Positions 21,275 to 33,109 of a DNA stretch of 64,000 nt are shown here, one piece after another; position 1 is the first letter of the stretch, and every line of letters begins with the position of its first letter. The notes under the pieces were generated by a model, which was not told where the DNA came from, made no database searches, and saw nothing but the letters and a program-made list of their open reading frames with translations. The stretch is from Tachypleus tridentatus. Its lineage: Eukaryota > Arthropoda > Merostomata > Xiphosura > Limulidae. Made by a program: the position numbers and the translations under genes. The stretch spans positions 682,001 through 746,000 of the forward strand of contig NC_134825.1 of NCBI RefSeq assembly GCF_004210375.1. The letters run 5' to 3'.

Positions 21275-21505
21275 ATTACTTAATTGTTTTGGAATTTCGC
21301 ACAAAGCAACTAGAGGGAAAGCAGCTAGTCATCACCACCCACCGCCAACTCTTGGGCTACTCTTTTACCAACGAATAGTGGGATTGACCGTCACATTATA
21401 ACGCCCCCACGGCTGGGAGGGCGAGTATATTTTGGCGCGACTCGGGCTCGAACCCGCAGATTACGAAGCGCACGCCTTAACGCGCTAGGCCATGCCAGGT
21501 CTACT
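21275..21505 (-). mobile_element. tRNA-derived SINE, family 2
   Basis: Minus strand: head 'ggcatggcctagcgcgttaa', 'ggcgtgcgcttcgtaatct', B-box 'gggttcgagcccg', then body 'gggggcgttataatgtgac', 'ggtcaatcccactattcgt', 'gggtggtgatgactagctg' and an end 'gtgcgaaattcc'. The head has a tRNA-like A box, anticodon-loop-like and B box order. This is the most complete family 2 copy in the window, although it has lost the middle tail block present in the copy at 32100-32300. Confidence 0.8.
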
Positions 21506-22257
21506 TATTTGTTACCGGACTATACTAGTCAAAGTACACTAGGTTGATATGTTTTAGTTAACAATATCAGTGTGTGTATTTTGAACATACTATAGCATAG
21601 TTAAACAAACAAAATTATTTTAAACATTTTTTTTTATTTTCCAGAAACATAAAAAATCCGTGAAGAAAATACAGTAAATTAAGAATTATTTATCATCAAA
21701 GAACTTTATTATTGCACTAAATATATCACATTCACATTTGATGTAGCAAGTTTATATCATATTTTATCAGAATCTGTTACGGTTCTTTACCGTTACAGTA
21801 GGATGGATAATATTGATTGTTTTACCATCAAGACGAAATGGATCTTATTATCACTTACCCTGGAGCATCCAACATAAAGCTGGCCATATAAAAAATATGG
21901 ACTTTACAGATTGAGACTAACAACCTGGAGTGATTTTTCCTGAGCATTGTTTATACTCATGACAAAACCAGTCGAACTGGAGACGTCTCAATTGAAATGG
22001 CAAGTCAAATGAGATAACTGGAATGAAGATATTCTGGCCTGCAGTATGACCAGTTATACATCAACTATGACCAGTTATACATCAGCTATGACCAGTTATG
22101 TATCTACAGCTTCTTAACAATGATAAATTCGTCTACATTGTGTACGTGACATTTCTATAGAAGTCATGTACACATTGTGGGCATGAGACAGGACACGTGG
22201 TGTACATCCAGCACTGAGGAATACCAGATATCTTGCTCTCGGTCATTAAGGTCACCA
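21506..22257. other. No gene seen; 20-bp triplet at 22045-22105
   Basis: Single-copy-looking sequence. 'tatgaccagttatacatc' occurs in three tandem, slightly different copies near 22045-22105. Confidence 0.5.
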
Positions 22258-22452
22258 TAGAAAAGGAAGTTAGTCATCACCACCCAAAGAAACTCTTCGT
22301 CTGCTCTTTTACCAACGACTAGTGGGATTAACCATCACATTATAATGCCCCCACTACTGAAAGGACAAGCATGCTTAGTGTAACGAGGATTCGAACTAGC
22401 CACCGTCAGATTACAAGTCAAGCGCCCTAACTACCTGGCCTTGCCGGACCTC
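22258..22452 (-). mobile_element. SINE family 2 copy (diverged)
   Basis: Minus strand: 'aaggccaggtagttagggcg' head, 'cttgtaatctgacggtggc' and 'ttcgaatcctcg' B-box, then 'gggggcattataatgtgat', 'ggttaatcccactagtcgt' and 'gggtggtgatgactaac'. Same family as 21275-21505 but with a different head subtype. Confidence 0.7.
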
Positions 22453-22479
22453 TATGAGAAAACCAAGCCTAGAGCCATG

Positions 22480-23415
22480 AGCATAACATTTAACATGGAG
22501 TAAGAATATCGATCCAACATTTAACATGAAGTAAGAATATCGATCCAACATTTAACATGAAGTAAGAATATCGATCCAACGTTTAACATGGAGTAAGAAT
22601 ATCGATTCAACATTTAACATGGAGTAAGAATATCGATCCAACATTTAACATGAAGTAAGAATATCGATCCAAAATTTAGCATGGAGTAAGAATATCGATG
22701 CAACATTTAACATGAAGTAAGAATATCGATCCAACATTTAACATAAAGTAAAAATATCGATCCAACATTTAACATGGAGTAAGAATATCGATCCAACATT
22801 TAACATGAAGTAAGAATATCGAGGCAACATTTAACATGGAGTAAGAATATCGATCCAACATTTAACATGAAGTAAGAATATCGATCCAACATTTAACATG
22901 AAGTAAAAATATCGATCCAACATTTAACATGAAGTAACAATATCGATCCAACATTTAACATGAAGTAAGAATATCGATCCAACGTTTAACATGGAGTAAG
23001 AATATCGATTCAACATTTAACATGGAGTAAGAATATCGATCCAAAATTTAACATGGAGTAAGAATATCGATGCAACATTTAACATGAAGTAAGAATATCG
23101 ATCCAAAATTTAACATGGAGTAAGAATATCGATTTAACATTTAACATGAAGTAAGAATATCGATCCAACATTTAACATGGAGTAAGAATATCGATCCAAA
23201 ATTTAACATGGAGTAAGAATATCGATGCAACATTTAACATGAAGTAAGAATATCGATCCAACATTTAACATGGAGTAAGAATATCGATCCAAAATTTAAC
23301 ATGGAGTAAGAATATCGATCCAAAATTTAACATGGAGTAAAATATCGATCCAACATTTAACATGGAGTAATAATATCGATCCAACATTTAACATGAAATA
23401 AGAATATCGATCCAA
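22480..23415. repeat. 31-bp satellite with ATCGAT in nearly every unit, about 30 units
   Basis: Unit 'aacatttaacatggagtaag' plus 'aatatcgatcc' (31 bp). Variants are 'atgaagtaag' and 'caaaattt', mixed along the array. The 31-bp length equals that of the unrelated satellite at 3-10.5 kb. Confidence 0.9.
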
Positions 23416-23599
23416 GTTTAAATTTATATACAAATAAAATATATTTAATTAATTAAATTATATAATTAATTAATTAATTAATACAGACTCTAAATTATAC
23501 AACAACAAATATATTTTTTAATTTTCTTACCAATACGTTCAGTACAAACACTTTTTACAATATTAGGCTTAGCCACATGGTGTAAAAGCCACTGTTGGA

Positions 23600-24070
23600 A
23601 CGCATTATTACCCCAAAACACTGGCTTTTTAGATTCTTTCCTCTTGGAGCTATAGCGGTCACACATGCACAGACATGAACAACCACGTCTTTTTTTTATA
23701 GCTGTGATTTATATCTGTGACATAAGAAAGCACTTCTTTTCTATGTGGTTTTCGTTAGATGAGCATGCACATACACAAGTGGATAAGATAATTAATAACA
23801 CTCAAGTGCACACACTCAGGGTCCACTTAGCATGGGTGCAAAGTTTCAGGTTTTTAAGTTTGTTTCTCTAGGAGTTATGACAGACACATTTATTTTTTAT
23901 GTGGTATATTATGAGGCATCTCGAATATAAAATGCGTACGAGCGTAGGTAAGTAATAATATCCAGATGCACACTATCAGGGTTTTTAGAAAGCGTGCAGA
24001 ATTTGAAGTTTCTGTTGGAGCAATAGCGATCCCACATAGACAGACACATTAGTTTATTATTATATATAGA
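23600..24070. repeat. Degenerate direct repeats ending in 'cacagacagacac'-type tails
   Basis: Three diverged segments carry 'gagctatagcggtcacacat', 'gagttatgacagacacatt' and 'gagcaatagcgatcccacat', each followed by an AT run; 'gtgcacac.. cagggt' precedes two of them. This looks like stacked 3' ends of an old retroelement (LINE or SINE-like), but the family is not identified. Confidence 0.4.
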
Positions 24071-25000
24071 ATTGAAAACAGTATATGTATTGTAATTATA
24101 ATCTAGATTTAGTGTCTAAATCCACCTTATAGTATCTTTAACTGTAAATACGCCTAAGCGCTCGATATCCAATCAATATAGTAATAATAGTCTAAATTTA
24201 TAAAAAGTACACAGTAACACTGTAGTAAGAAAACAAAATCCACATTGAATCTTAAATATGATGTACTAAACTCAATTAATTAGTAACTTTGCTGTGTAAT
24301 TAAACTAAACACATGGTGATGCATAATACTTGGAGGTAAAGGAGTCACAAACTCAGATAATGTACCATACACAGTGAAAATCTGTTACACTTAGTGGGGG
24401 ATATTCAATATTTAAGTTGTTGGCCAACAGAAACATTATTGTAAGGGTTAATTTTAGAGTTTAGAATGATAGTATATTATAGAATGGCAGCAATACTCGT
24501 GTGTGTCAAGTTAACCAGAGTATTAATTATCTAAAATATACTTATTTGTTTCAGATTAATCAAGTGAAGTAAAACAAATCAGTCGTTTTCTTCACTAATC
24601 CATATCCTTGCATTTATCTCCCGTAATTACAGGAACCTTCATTAGGAAAGAAAGATTTTTAAATTTCTCAATATTAACGTTTTAAATTGTTGTTTAGTTG
24701 ATGTTAGGCCACGTTTCGACACAAGAGTATCACTGTACAACGTAAACACTTATAATTACTTCCAGAAAGTATAAATAACTTTTATCGTTATTCACGTGTG
24801 AGTCAATTTAACTTTCTAAAGTCTCAGCCAGTTCATTTTCTTCAAATAACTTATTGTTTTATAATTAGAACAACTACAGGCACTAAAACACTTAAATCTC
24901 TAATTTTGGTCTGACAAGCAGCTATTAAATGTTTGTTTTCTTGTAACTGCAAGAAATGAATACAAGAACTGATTCTGGACTGGGCTGTTTAGCATGACAT
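24071..25000. other. No gene seen
   Basis: AT-rich sequence without recognised elements. It lies 3' of the possible exons at 25.0-25.8 kb on the minus strand, so it may be their continuation as intron or flank. Confidence 0.4.
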
Positions 25001-25002
25001 AC

Positions 25003-25066
25003 CTTTTAGCTGTACTCCCATGGGTCGTGAACTAAGAGTTTTCTTGTTATAATTGCATCCATTCAT
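25003..25066 (-). CDS. Candidate coding exon D (unknown gene)
   Basis: Minus strand open segment MNGCNYNKKTLSSRPMGV ending exactly at a strong donor, 'aaaag' before 'gtatgt'. No clear pyrimidine tract lies just upstream, so the 5' limit is uncertain; the position given starts at the ATG. Likely related to the other open fragments up to 25785. Confidence 0.25.
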
Positions 25067-25172
25067 AGCATTGTTGTTATTTTTTCTACATATCAGGTAA
25101 GGATTCGATGCATTTTTTGTTACTAACATCACTGAAGACCTAGAATCTATTTTCTACTCTGGTATAACTTAC

Positions 25173-25312
25173 ATCAGTAATCATTAATGCAATTCTCTCA
25201 TTTCCACCATAAAATAGGGAAAATGTCGTTGAACGATTCCCTTGACTTCTTCTAGTAACAGAGGAGATTCCAATAACAACTTGGTTGTTTCAAAAACCTT
25301 GAGTGAGACATC
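25173..25312 (-). CDS. Candidate coding exon C or gene remnant (unknown gene)
   Basis: Minus strand. Two frames are open here and both look protein-like: one reads VFETTKLLLESPLLLEEV and then IVQRHFPYFMVEMREL to a TAA at 25184; the other reads VTRRSQGNRSTTFSLFYGG and NERIALMITD and ends at a strong donor 'gatgtaagt' (after 25173). Only one can be right. The donor favours the second. No family was recognised. Confidence 0.25.
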
Positions 25313-25452
25313 ATTACTTCAAAGCTATAAACGTTTCTTTAATGTGTAAAGTACTGGGGTGGTCACATCCACTTCTTACAGGAATATCAGTAAGGACATA
25401 CCTCAGACTTTTAGTTTCAATGTTTGAGTTATCAAAGTACTTACATTCTGCC

Positions 25453-25641
25453 CTATGCAAATCTCACGATTCTTAATTTATTTCTGTAATATAATGAGAG
25501 AGTGCCAGCTTCCATGCCGACAGGCACAATTCTAGCAGCATGAAAACCAAACTTGAAACATACTTTAAAATATATTTTTATCAGCTCTGTAAACTTATGC
25601 ATCTCGCCCTTTTTCCAGTCTTTGGTTTGATCAGTTAGTTT
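25453..25641 (-). CDS. Candidate coding fragment B (unknown gene)
   Basis: A 62-codon open stretch on the minus strand: DWKKGEMHKFTELIKIYF, then FGFHAARIVPVGMEAGTL and SLYYRNKLRIVRFA before a TAG. Composition is non-repetitive and protein-like. No start codon or clear splice acceptor marks its left side (a TGA precedes it), so it may be a pseudogene piece rather than an exon. Confidence 0.25.
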   Translation of the reverse strand, partial: KLTDQTKDWKKGEMHKFTELIKIYFKVCFKFGFHAARIVPVGMEAGTLSLYYRNKLRIVRFA

Positions 25642-25655
25642 TCATTATAACGTAC

Positions 25656-25785
25656 CTTCTTCCAATACCTCAAGGATCCAATTGTCATGAGACCAACCAT
25701 CACAAGGAACTAAACTGGCTCTTTTTGTTCTTTGATTTGCAGAGGAACTTATCAAACTACTTTGACCTCCAACGCTGTCCTCTAG
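25656..25785 (-). CDS. Candidate coding exon A (unknown gene)
   Basis: A 130-nt minus-strand segment bounded by acceptor 'ccaaataaaggttacag' and donor 'gaag' before 'gtacgt'. It is open in one frame: LEDSVGGQSSLISSSANQ, RTKRASLVPCDGWSHDNW, ILEVLEEG. Both splice signals are good and the peptide is non-repetitive. This is the most exon-like of the four fragments between 25003 and 25785. I do not recognise the protein family. Confidence 0.35.
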
Positions 25786-26124
25786 CTGTAACCTTTATTT
25801 GGAAGAAACAGTATTTCTCATTCTTTCATGATCTAAACGTTTAATGGATAGGTAATTATTAATGGTTAAAAAGACGGTAGGAATATCATTAGAGGTTTGA
25901 GAAAGTTCTTAAAATTTTAAGTTAAGGATTACTAATACAGAGAGCGCACAAGTATCTTTGCTCGAAATTTAGTAAATAGACGAATATCATCCCAATCTAA
26001 CAATTTTATTAGGAGCAAATATTCAAGTGGGATTTCTCTTAAATCTAGGTGTTACTTGTGACTTCTAGTAACTCTTTAAGATGTTTGTAAATCCTAAAAC
26101 AAACACGTTCTTAAAATTATTAGA
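25786..26124. other. No gene seen
   Basis: Upstream flank (minus sense) of candidate exon A; AT-rich with no recognised features. Confidence 0.4.
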
Positions 26125-26375
26125 AAAGATGCACCTCTTGACACTATCCAGTCTATTGTATTTAAAGATGGACCCTTTCAGACCATCCAGTCTGTTGTAT
26201 TTAAAGTGCACATCTTTAGATTATCCAGTCGGTTGTATTTAAGATACACATATTTAGACCATACTGTCTGTTCTACTTAATGTTCACATCTTTGGACAAT
26301 TTAGTCTGTTGTGTTTAAAGCGCACATCTTCAGACCATCCAATCTGTTGTATCTAAGGGATTATCCACTTCTAAT
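26125..26375. repeat. Degenerate approx. 40-bp repeat, about 6 units
   Basis: Units contain 'gaccatccagtctgttgtat' followed by 'ttaaagtgcacatcttt'. They diverge by substitutions and small indels, so the period drifts around 38-45 bp. Confidence 0.7.
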
Positions 26376-26640
26376 CTTTTATGTTTAAAAAAAAATCATT
26401 GCAAAATTTAATCGAACAAATTATTTTGTTAATAATTTATTTTTAATTTATTTAAAAACAACAGCAAACAAACTTTATGAAATCAAGAGTTTTAGAGTTA
26501 AAGTAAAAACGCCTCTTCTAATAACATAATGTGATATCGTAGTAACGTATTGATTAAATAATTGGAAGATTGGAAACAGTGATTAAGGGTCAGACACTTA
26601 CAGCAAAAACAAAATAAGATACAAACAACAGCCTACAACT

Positions 26641-26734
26641 TATTGTACAGTTACGTTTCTCAGTGGTTCAGCAATGTGAAGACGTATTTGGCTAAAAATC
26701 TGGTTTTGATACGAATTGTGGGTACAGTCTAAAA
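26641..26734 (+). mobile_element. SINE family 1, 5' half, split by the hAT element
   Basis: Reads 'ctcagtggttcagcaatgtg' (A-box region) and 'ctggttttgatacgaattgt' (B-box region), then 'gggtacagtctaaaa' where the hAT begins. The tail resumes at 30011-30046 on the other side of the hAT ('gcccattgtgtggttaac' and an AAACAA end). The rejoined order matches other family 1 copies in the window. Confidence 0.75.
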
Positions 26735-27129
26735 CAGTGGTTCCCAACCTTTTTTATGCCCCGCACCCCTAAAAAAATTTAATATGTTCTCGCACCCCTC
26801 ACAGTAATTATTTATTTAAGAATAAAGGCGAAGGTGGCCAAAACAAATTTTTATAATCAGTTTTTAATGATATATAAACAAAAACGAAACATTTGGAAAA
26901 GAAAAAATATTACAACAAACTAAAAGTTGTATAAACCCTACATGGCCTACAAAAAAATAAATTTTCATCCATGCATGAAATGAAATTTCTTTGAAATTGA
27001 AATGTTCAAATGTTTATAAGCCAATTTAAATTAAATGACTCTTTTGTTCCTGTTTATTTCTTATGAGTTTTCCAAAGCGTGACACTTTGTTTCTAATAGT
27101 AATCGACAAGTCTGCCTGTGCACTCAAGC

Positions 27130-28554
<1,425 letters not shown>

Positions 28555-28974
28555 TCATCATTCTATTTACTTTTCTTTAACATAATGAAGTTTTTTTTTG
28601 CACAAACACAAAATCAACAATGCACTAACTACCATGGATTTATATACTCTGCGAAACTTTCTAGAACATTCTCGAATATATGTCACATGACGTCATCGAT
28701 TAATTCTGGATACTTCTGAAAGTTTCTCGAGTCACGATCACGTGAATACATAACATTAATAAATAATAGACACTGTAAGACGGTGTTCACGAACGTAACC
28801 TAATTAGTTGTGCCAAGTATTTTGGTCACGTTTACGTTTCGTCTGTTGTTTGTTTACAATTGTACATTCAGATTTCGGTCTGCGACAGCGACGGTAGAAA
28901 CGATAGTTTATCGTAACAAGGTAAAAAGCTACATCTGTAACAAGAAAATAAGAAATAAAAATCAAACGTAATTT

Positions 28975-29945
28975 TTGAATATATGGGACAGTAGCCTTAA
29001 TATAAACATAAACACTATATAGGACAGTAGCCTTAATATAAACATAAACACTATATAGGACAGTAGCCTTAATATAAACATAAACACTATATAGGACAGT
29101 ACCATTAACATAAACATAAACATTATGTAGGACAGTAGCCTTAATATAAACATAAACACTATATAGGACAATACTCTTAATATAAACATAAACACTATAT
29201 AGGACAGTACCCTTAATATAAACATAAACACTATATAGGGCAGTAGCCTTAATATAAACATAAACACTATATAGGACAGCACCCTTAATATAAACATAAA
29301 CACTATATAGGACAGTACCCTTAATATAAACATAAACACTATATAGGACAGTACCCTTAATATAAACATAAATACTATATAGGACAGTACCCTTAATATA
29401 AACATAAACACTATATAGGACAGTACCCTTAATATAAACATAAACACTATATAGGACAGTAGCCTTAATATAAACATAAACACTATATAGGACAGTAGCC
29501 TTAATATATACATAAACACTATATAGGACAGTAGCCTTAATATAAACATAAACACTATATAGGACAGTAGCCTTAATATAAACATAAACACTATATAGGA
29601 CAGTAGCCTTAATATAAACATAAACACTATATAGGACAGTAGCCTTAATATAAACATAAACACTATATAGGACAGTACCCTTAACATAAACATAAACATT
29701 ATGTAGGACAGTAGCCTTAATATAAACATAAACACTATATAGGACAATACTCTTAATATAAACATAAACACTATATAGGACAGTACCCTTAATATAAACA
29801 TAAACACTATATGGGACAGTAGCCTTAATATAAACATAAACACTATATGGGACAGCACCCTTAATATAAACATAAACACTATATAGGACAGTACCCTTAA
29901 TATAAACATAAACACTATGTAGGACAGTACCCTTAATATAAACAA
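28975..29945. repeat. 36-bp minisatellite inside the hAT element, 27 units
   Basis: Unit 'aggacagtagccttaatat' plus 'aaacataaacactatat' (36 bp). The rare variant 'cattatgtag' occurs at 29121 and 29697, 576 bp apart, and the neighbouring variant 'caatactctt' shows the same spacing: a block of 16 units was duplicated. The minus strand is open for 327 codons (12-residue period with MFILR and LSYIVF), which is a by-product of the unit length. Confidence 0.9.
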
Positions 29946-30010
29946 TGAAAACTGAAATGTTATCTCACACCCCTGGAACGCTTATCTCGCACCCTGGTTG
30001 GGAACCACTG

Positions 30011-30046
30011 GTTTAAAAGCCCATTGTGTGGTTAACAGTAAACAAA
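30011..30046 (+). mobile_element. SINE family 1, 3' end, right of the hAT element
   Basis: Continuation of the SINE at 26641-26734 after the hAT: 'gcccattgtgtggttaac' followed by an 'agtaaacaaacaa' end. Confidence 0.7.
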
Positions 30047-30247
30047 CAATCTAATTATATATTCGTATATTTAAATACCAGGTGGCAAACAAAAAGTTTA
30101 GATTTACGACGCAGTTGGAATGAGGAAACACATTCTACACGTTTGCCTACATCAATAATCAAGCATTAAGGTGACATAAAATACTTCCTTTTATAAAGTA
30201 TTCTTAAATTTTAATATATTATTGGAGACATGTGAGTAACATGATAT

Positions 30248-30368
30248 GTTGTAGGCTTTATATTTTATAGCAAAGCCACATTGATCTATCTGCTCCATTT
30301 ATCGCTGGGAATCGAGCCCCAGATATTAGCAACGTAAGTTCGCAAATTTACTGATGTCTCACGATGGA
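30248..30368 (-). mobile_element. SINE family 3 copy (diverged)
   Basis: Minus strand: 'agtaaatttgcgaacttacg', B-box 'ggggctcgattcc', then 'gagcagatagatcaatgtg' and 'gctttgctataaaat'. It matches the better copy at 35592-35700. Confidence 0.65.
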
Positions 30369-30599
30369 CAGGAATCAAATAGCTATAAATAAAACTAAAT
30401 AATTTACTAGATTTTTATGTTAAGTAAAATGTTAATTGAAACAAGTGTTACGTACTTATGTAATTATGTCATGATTTTGAAATATTTTGTTTGCTTTTTT
30501 TCTGTTTACTAAATAATTTCAACATCAACTTGTCTTTTCTTAAGCTATGAAAACGTATGCCTGTTAGAAAACACTATAACACTTTATTTGTTTGTTTTG

Positions 30600-30826
30600 A
30601 ATTTAAGGCAAAAGCTGCTCGAAGGTTATCTACGCTAGCCGTCCGTAATTTATCAGTGGAAAACCAGACGGGAGGCAGCCAGTCAACACCACCCACTCTT
30701 AAGATACTCTTAAAAACAAATAATGGGATTAAGCGTCACAGTATAATGCCTGGAAAGGCGAGAATGTTTGGTAATGGACATTCGAACCTGTGACCCATAG
30801 ATTACGAGTCGAGCGCCCCTCTCCAC
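30600..30826 (-). mobile_element. SINE family 2 copy (diverged)
   Basis: Minus strand: 'ggggcgctcgactcgtaatc', B-box 'acaggttcgaatg', then 'cattatactgtgacgctta' and 'gggtggtgttgactggctg'. The plus-strand open frame of 78 codons here is incidental. Confidence 0.65.
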
Positions 30827-30831
30827 ACTTA

Positions 30832-30925
30832 TAACAGATGGTCATGTTGACATCAAGACATTGTACTAAAATAAACGTATGGAATGACAGATGTCATGTT
30901 GACATCAAGACATTGCACCTTAATA
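30832..30925. repeat. Imperfect tandem pair, unit about 59 bp
   Basis: 'gtcatgttgacatcaagac' followed by 'attg' occurs at about 30841 and again at about 30893. Nothing else was recognised in the interval 30926-31420. Confidence 0.6.
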
Positions 30926-31421
30926 ATCAATCACAAATACGTATGGAATTGTATGTGGCCGATAACTTTGTGAGAAGGTCAATTCTTAAAATCAGTTGTA
31001 TAACCGGTTCAGAGAATTAACTCGAAGGTCAGCCATGTGTCCATATTAATAAATAATAATTAATATCATGCTCTGATGCTAAAATAATTTAATAATAAAC
31101 AAATCTCACCCTAGTTCTGATGTGTTGCAAATAAAACTGATGCAAAATTACACTTTAACATCTTAATCTATATCACATTTTTTTGCTGTAATAATTAGCG
31201 TCTCAACCACTACTTTACCTGTTCTTTCTCATTTGACCTAAATAACCTTCACGTTTAACGGAAGGTTACGTCTTAACTGGATATAGCAGGTATAGTGTAG
31301 TTGATGTATTATTCTACACAATTCACTTTCTTTCATTCATTTTATTCATAATTAAATGTCCTTCAATAAGATATCAACTATAAAACTAGTTAATTTGTTG
31401 CCTTTCAATAAGATGTTGCTT

Positions 31422-31533
31422 TGTTGTTATTTTGAATTAAACACAAAGTTACACAATGGGCTATCTGTGCTCTGCCCACCATGAGTATCTAAACCTGGTT
31501 TTTAGCAGCGTGAGTCCGTAGACATACCGCTTT
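31422..31533 (-). mobile_element. SINE family 1 copy
   Basis: Minus strand: 'aagcggtatgtctacggact', B-box region 'ccaggtttagatactcatg', tail 'gtgggcagagcacagatag' and 'cccattgtgtaactttgtg', with an AATTCAAAATAAC end. The tail block is well kept. Confidence 0.75.
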
Positions 31534-31599
31534 TCAATAAGATATCTTACGTCTATTCTAGCTTTTAAAAACAAATAATATGTTACAAAGATCTTCGGC

Positions 31600-31680
31600 C
31601 TGCAAGGCCAAGCGGTGAGTGTCGCAGGTTCGAATATTCGTCAAACAAAACAGGCTCGCCCTTTCAGCCGTGGGCAGGGC
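31600..31680 (+). mobile_element. SINE family 2 head fragment
   Basis: Plus strand: 'aggccaagcggtgagtgtc', 'gcaggttcgaatattcgtc' and 'aggctcgccctttcagccgt'. It changes into unrelated sequence after 'gggcagggc'. Confidence 0.55.
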
Positions 31681-32099
31681 GTAGATCCTGGAAGGATAGA
31701 TGGGATACATCCCCTTCATTTTAGGTGGGGGTATGGTGCATACAATCATTCCCCCCTACAGTTTGGTCTGTTGAATTGTTTTTTTGCACCACAGGCCTTC
31801 AAATTATGTGTTTGTTCTTGTGATTCTCGTATTCTTACCAATCGAATTACATAATTAGGCCTAGATGTAGGCTTTTTCAGTAGCCGAAATGTACATCTTT
31901 AATATAGGCGTGCTTTTAAGCTTTTCGATCTGAGCGATAGTTCGTAAGTATCAGTCAGTAGGCCTAAGTATACATGCAAGTATCGTGGCAACAAGATTAC
32001 TCTGTGACTGCATGTTTACAGCTTTCAGGTTCACGTAATCAGAGATTACCAATTTGTAAATTGAACAGTCCACACAAGTGGTTGCAAAATCATTCCCCA
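31681..32099. other. No gene seen
   Basis: Contains incidental short open frames; no recognised element or exon. Confidence 0.4.
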
Positions 32100-32302
32100 T
32101 CGGGTGTAAAAATCTACGCCCTGGCCGTGGGCGTTTTGTTATGTTCGGTCAATCCCACTATTCGTTGGTAAAGAGTAGCACAAGAGTTGACGATGGATGG
32201 TGATGACTAGCTGCCTTTCTCCTAGTCTTACACTGCTAATTTAGGGCCGGCTAGAGCAGATAGCCCTTGTGTAACTTTACGTGAAAACACAAACAAACTA
32301 AG
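32100..32302 (+). mobile_element. SINE family 2 body and tail
   Basis: Plus strand: 'ggccgtgggcgttttgttat', 'cggtcaatcccactattcgt', 'tggtgatgactagctgcct', 'cctagtcttacactgctaat', then the shared tail 'agagcagatagcccttgtgt' and 'aactttacgtg'. It carries the tail block missing from the copy at 21275-21505. Confidence 0.75.
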
Positions 32303-32560
32303 ATCTTCTCTGTTTTAATTCCTGGCATGAAAATGTTATAAAATTTTATTTTTATACAGAAATAACTTTTTAGTTTTATGAAAACGTTTATTATTTCATG
32401 ATCAAAGAAACTTGCTTTACAACTCTTTAGACACTGACAGTTCAAGCATTTTGTGGTTTTCACTGCTATCTTTATCAGTAATATTTCTGTAATTCTAATT
32501 TTTGTTACGAAAACTATGTTTGTTGCTACTGTTGAAGGTAATTGAATGATTATTATTTCA
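32303..32560. other. No gene seen
   Basis: AT-rich sequence, downstream flank (minus sense) of the frameshifted gene at 32659. Confidence 0.4.
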
Positions 32561-32566
32561 TTTATT
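32561..32566 (-). promoter_or_regulatory. Poly(A) signal AATAAA for the 32.7-kb gene
   Basis: Minus-strand AATAAA 92 nt past the stop codon at 32659-32661. Confidence 0.4.
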
Positions 32567-32658
32567 TTCTACGTTCACGCGTACAACTAACAAAAAACTT
32601 AGTTGCTTTGCGCCAATAAACACCAACCAACCAATCAAGTTAAAACACATATTAAAGT

Positions 32659-33086
32659 TCAGATCCCAGCTTGTTGTGCCATCTGTTGTGCAGATAAAAT
32701 ATCTACTTGTTCCGGCAGCCCATATCCTTGATGATACGGAGACCACATTTGTATGTGTTGAGATGGTTGTTGATACATGTGTACAGGAGGGGGAGCTACA
32801 CCGACATAAGCAGGAGAAACCGGTAATCTGACTTTTGCTTCAACTTGGTTTCTTGTTGTTGACAAATGGCCAAAGAATGCGCATACACTTCCTAAGAAGC
32901 CAAGTGTCATGATGAAAACCCACTCGCCATAACGCCAATAAGGAACCACCAGCTCAAGATGTCTGTCGTAGTTGATGAGTGAAGAACAATCAAGGCCATG
33001 GTGGCGACACCTGCTGCCACTACTAGAAACCCCGCCAGTATAGCCACAATGGAAGCTCCAATGCATCCTCGAATTTCAGGCTTCAT
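32659..33086 (-). pseudogene. Two-transmembrane protein gene with a frameshift, possible paralogue of the 16-kb gene
   Basis: Minus strand. A splice acceptor 'aacttgtag' ends 14 nt upstream of an ATG at 33086. From that ATG the frame reads MKPEIRGCIGASIVAILAG and FLVVAAGVATMALIVLHSS (a hydrophobic segment), then runs to a TGA near 32907. A second frame, from about 32980, reads NYDRHLELVVPYWRYGEW, VFIMTLGFLGSVCAFFG (second hydrophobic segment), and a Pro/Gln/Tyr-rich tail with VAPPPVHMYQQPSQ ending QQMAQQAGI at a TGA. The total of 428 nt is one short of a multiple of three, so one missing base near 32974-32980 would explain it: a pseudogene or an assembly base error. The plan (one coding exon, acceptor near the ATG, two hydrophobic segments with NYDR before the second, AATAAA soon after) matches the 16-kb gene. 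No function is assigned. Confidence 0.5.
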
Positions 33087-33109
33087 TGTGACGCTTCTGA
33101 CCTACAAGT

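Noticed and set aside
21420..21505. Functional tRNA gene on the minus strand
   Set aside because: A-box and B-box-like words are present, but the sequence continues into a SINE body and I cannot draw a complete cloverleaf.
22480..23415. 31-bp direct repeats resembling a CRISPR array
   Set aside because: The units are contiguous with no spacers, there are no cas genes, and the window is eukaryotic.
23665..23871. 68-codon plus-strand frame
   Set aside because: It lies in a degenerate repeated segment that recurs twice more nearby without keeping the frame.
28962..29945. 327-codon hydrophobic repeat protein on the minus strand
   Set aside because: It is a reading of a 36-bp minisatellite inside a hAT element; no start context, splice site or non-repetitive domain supports it.
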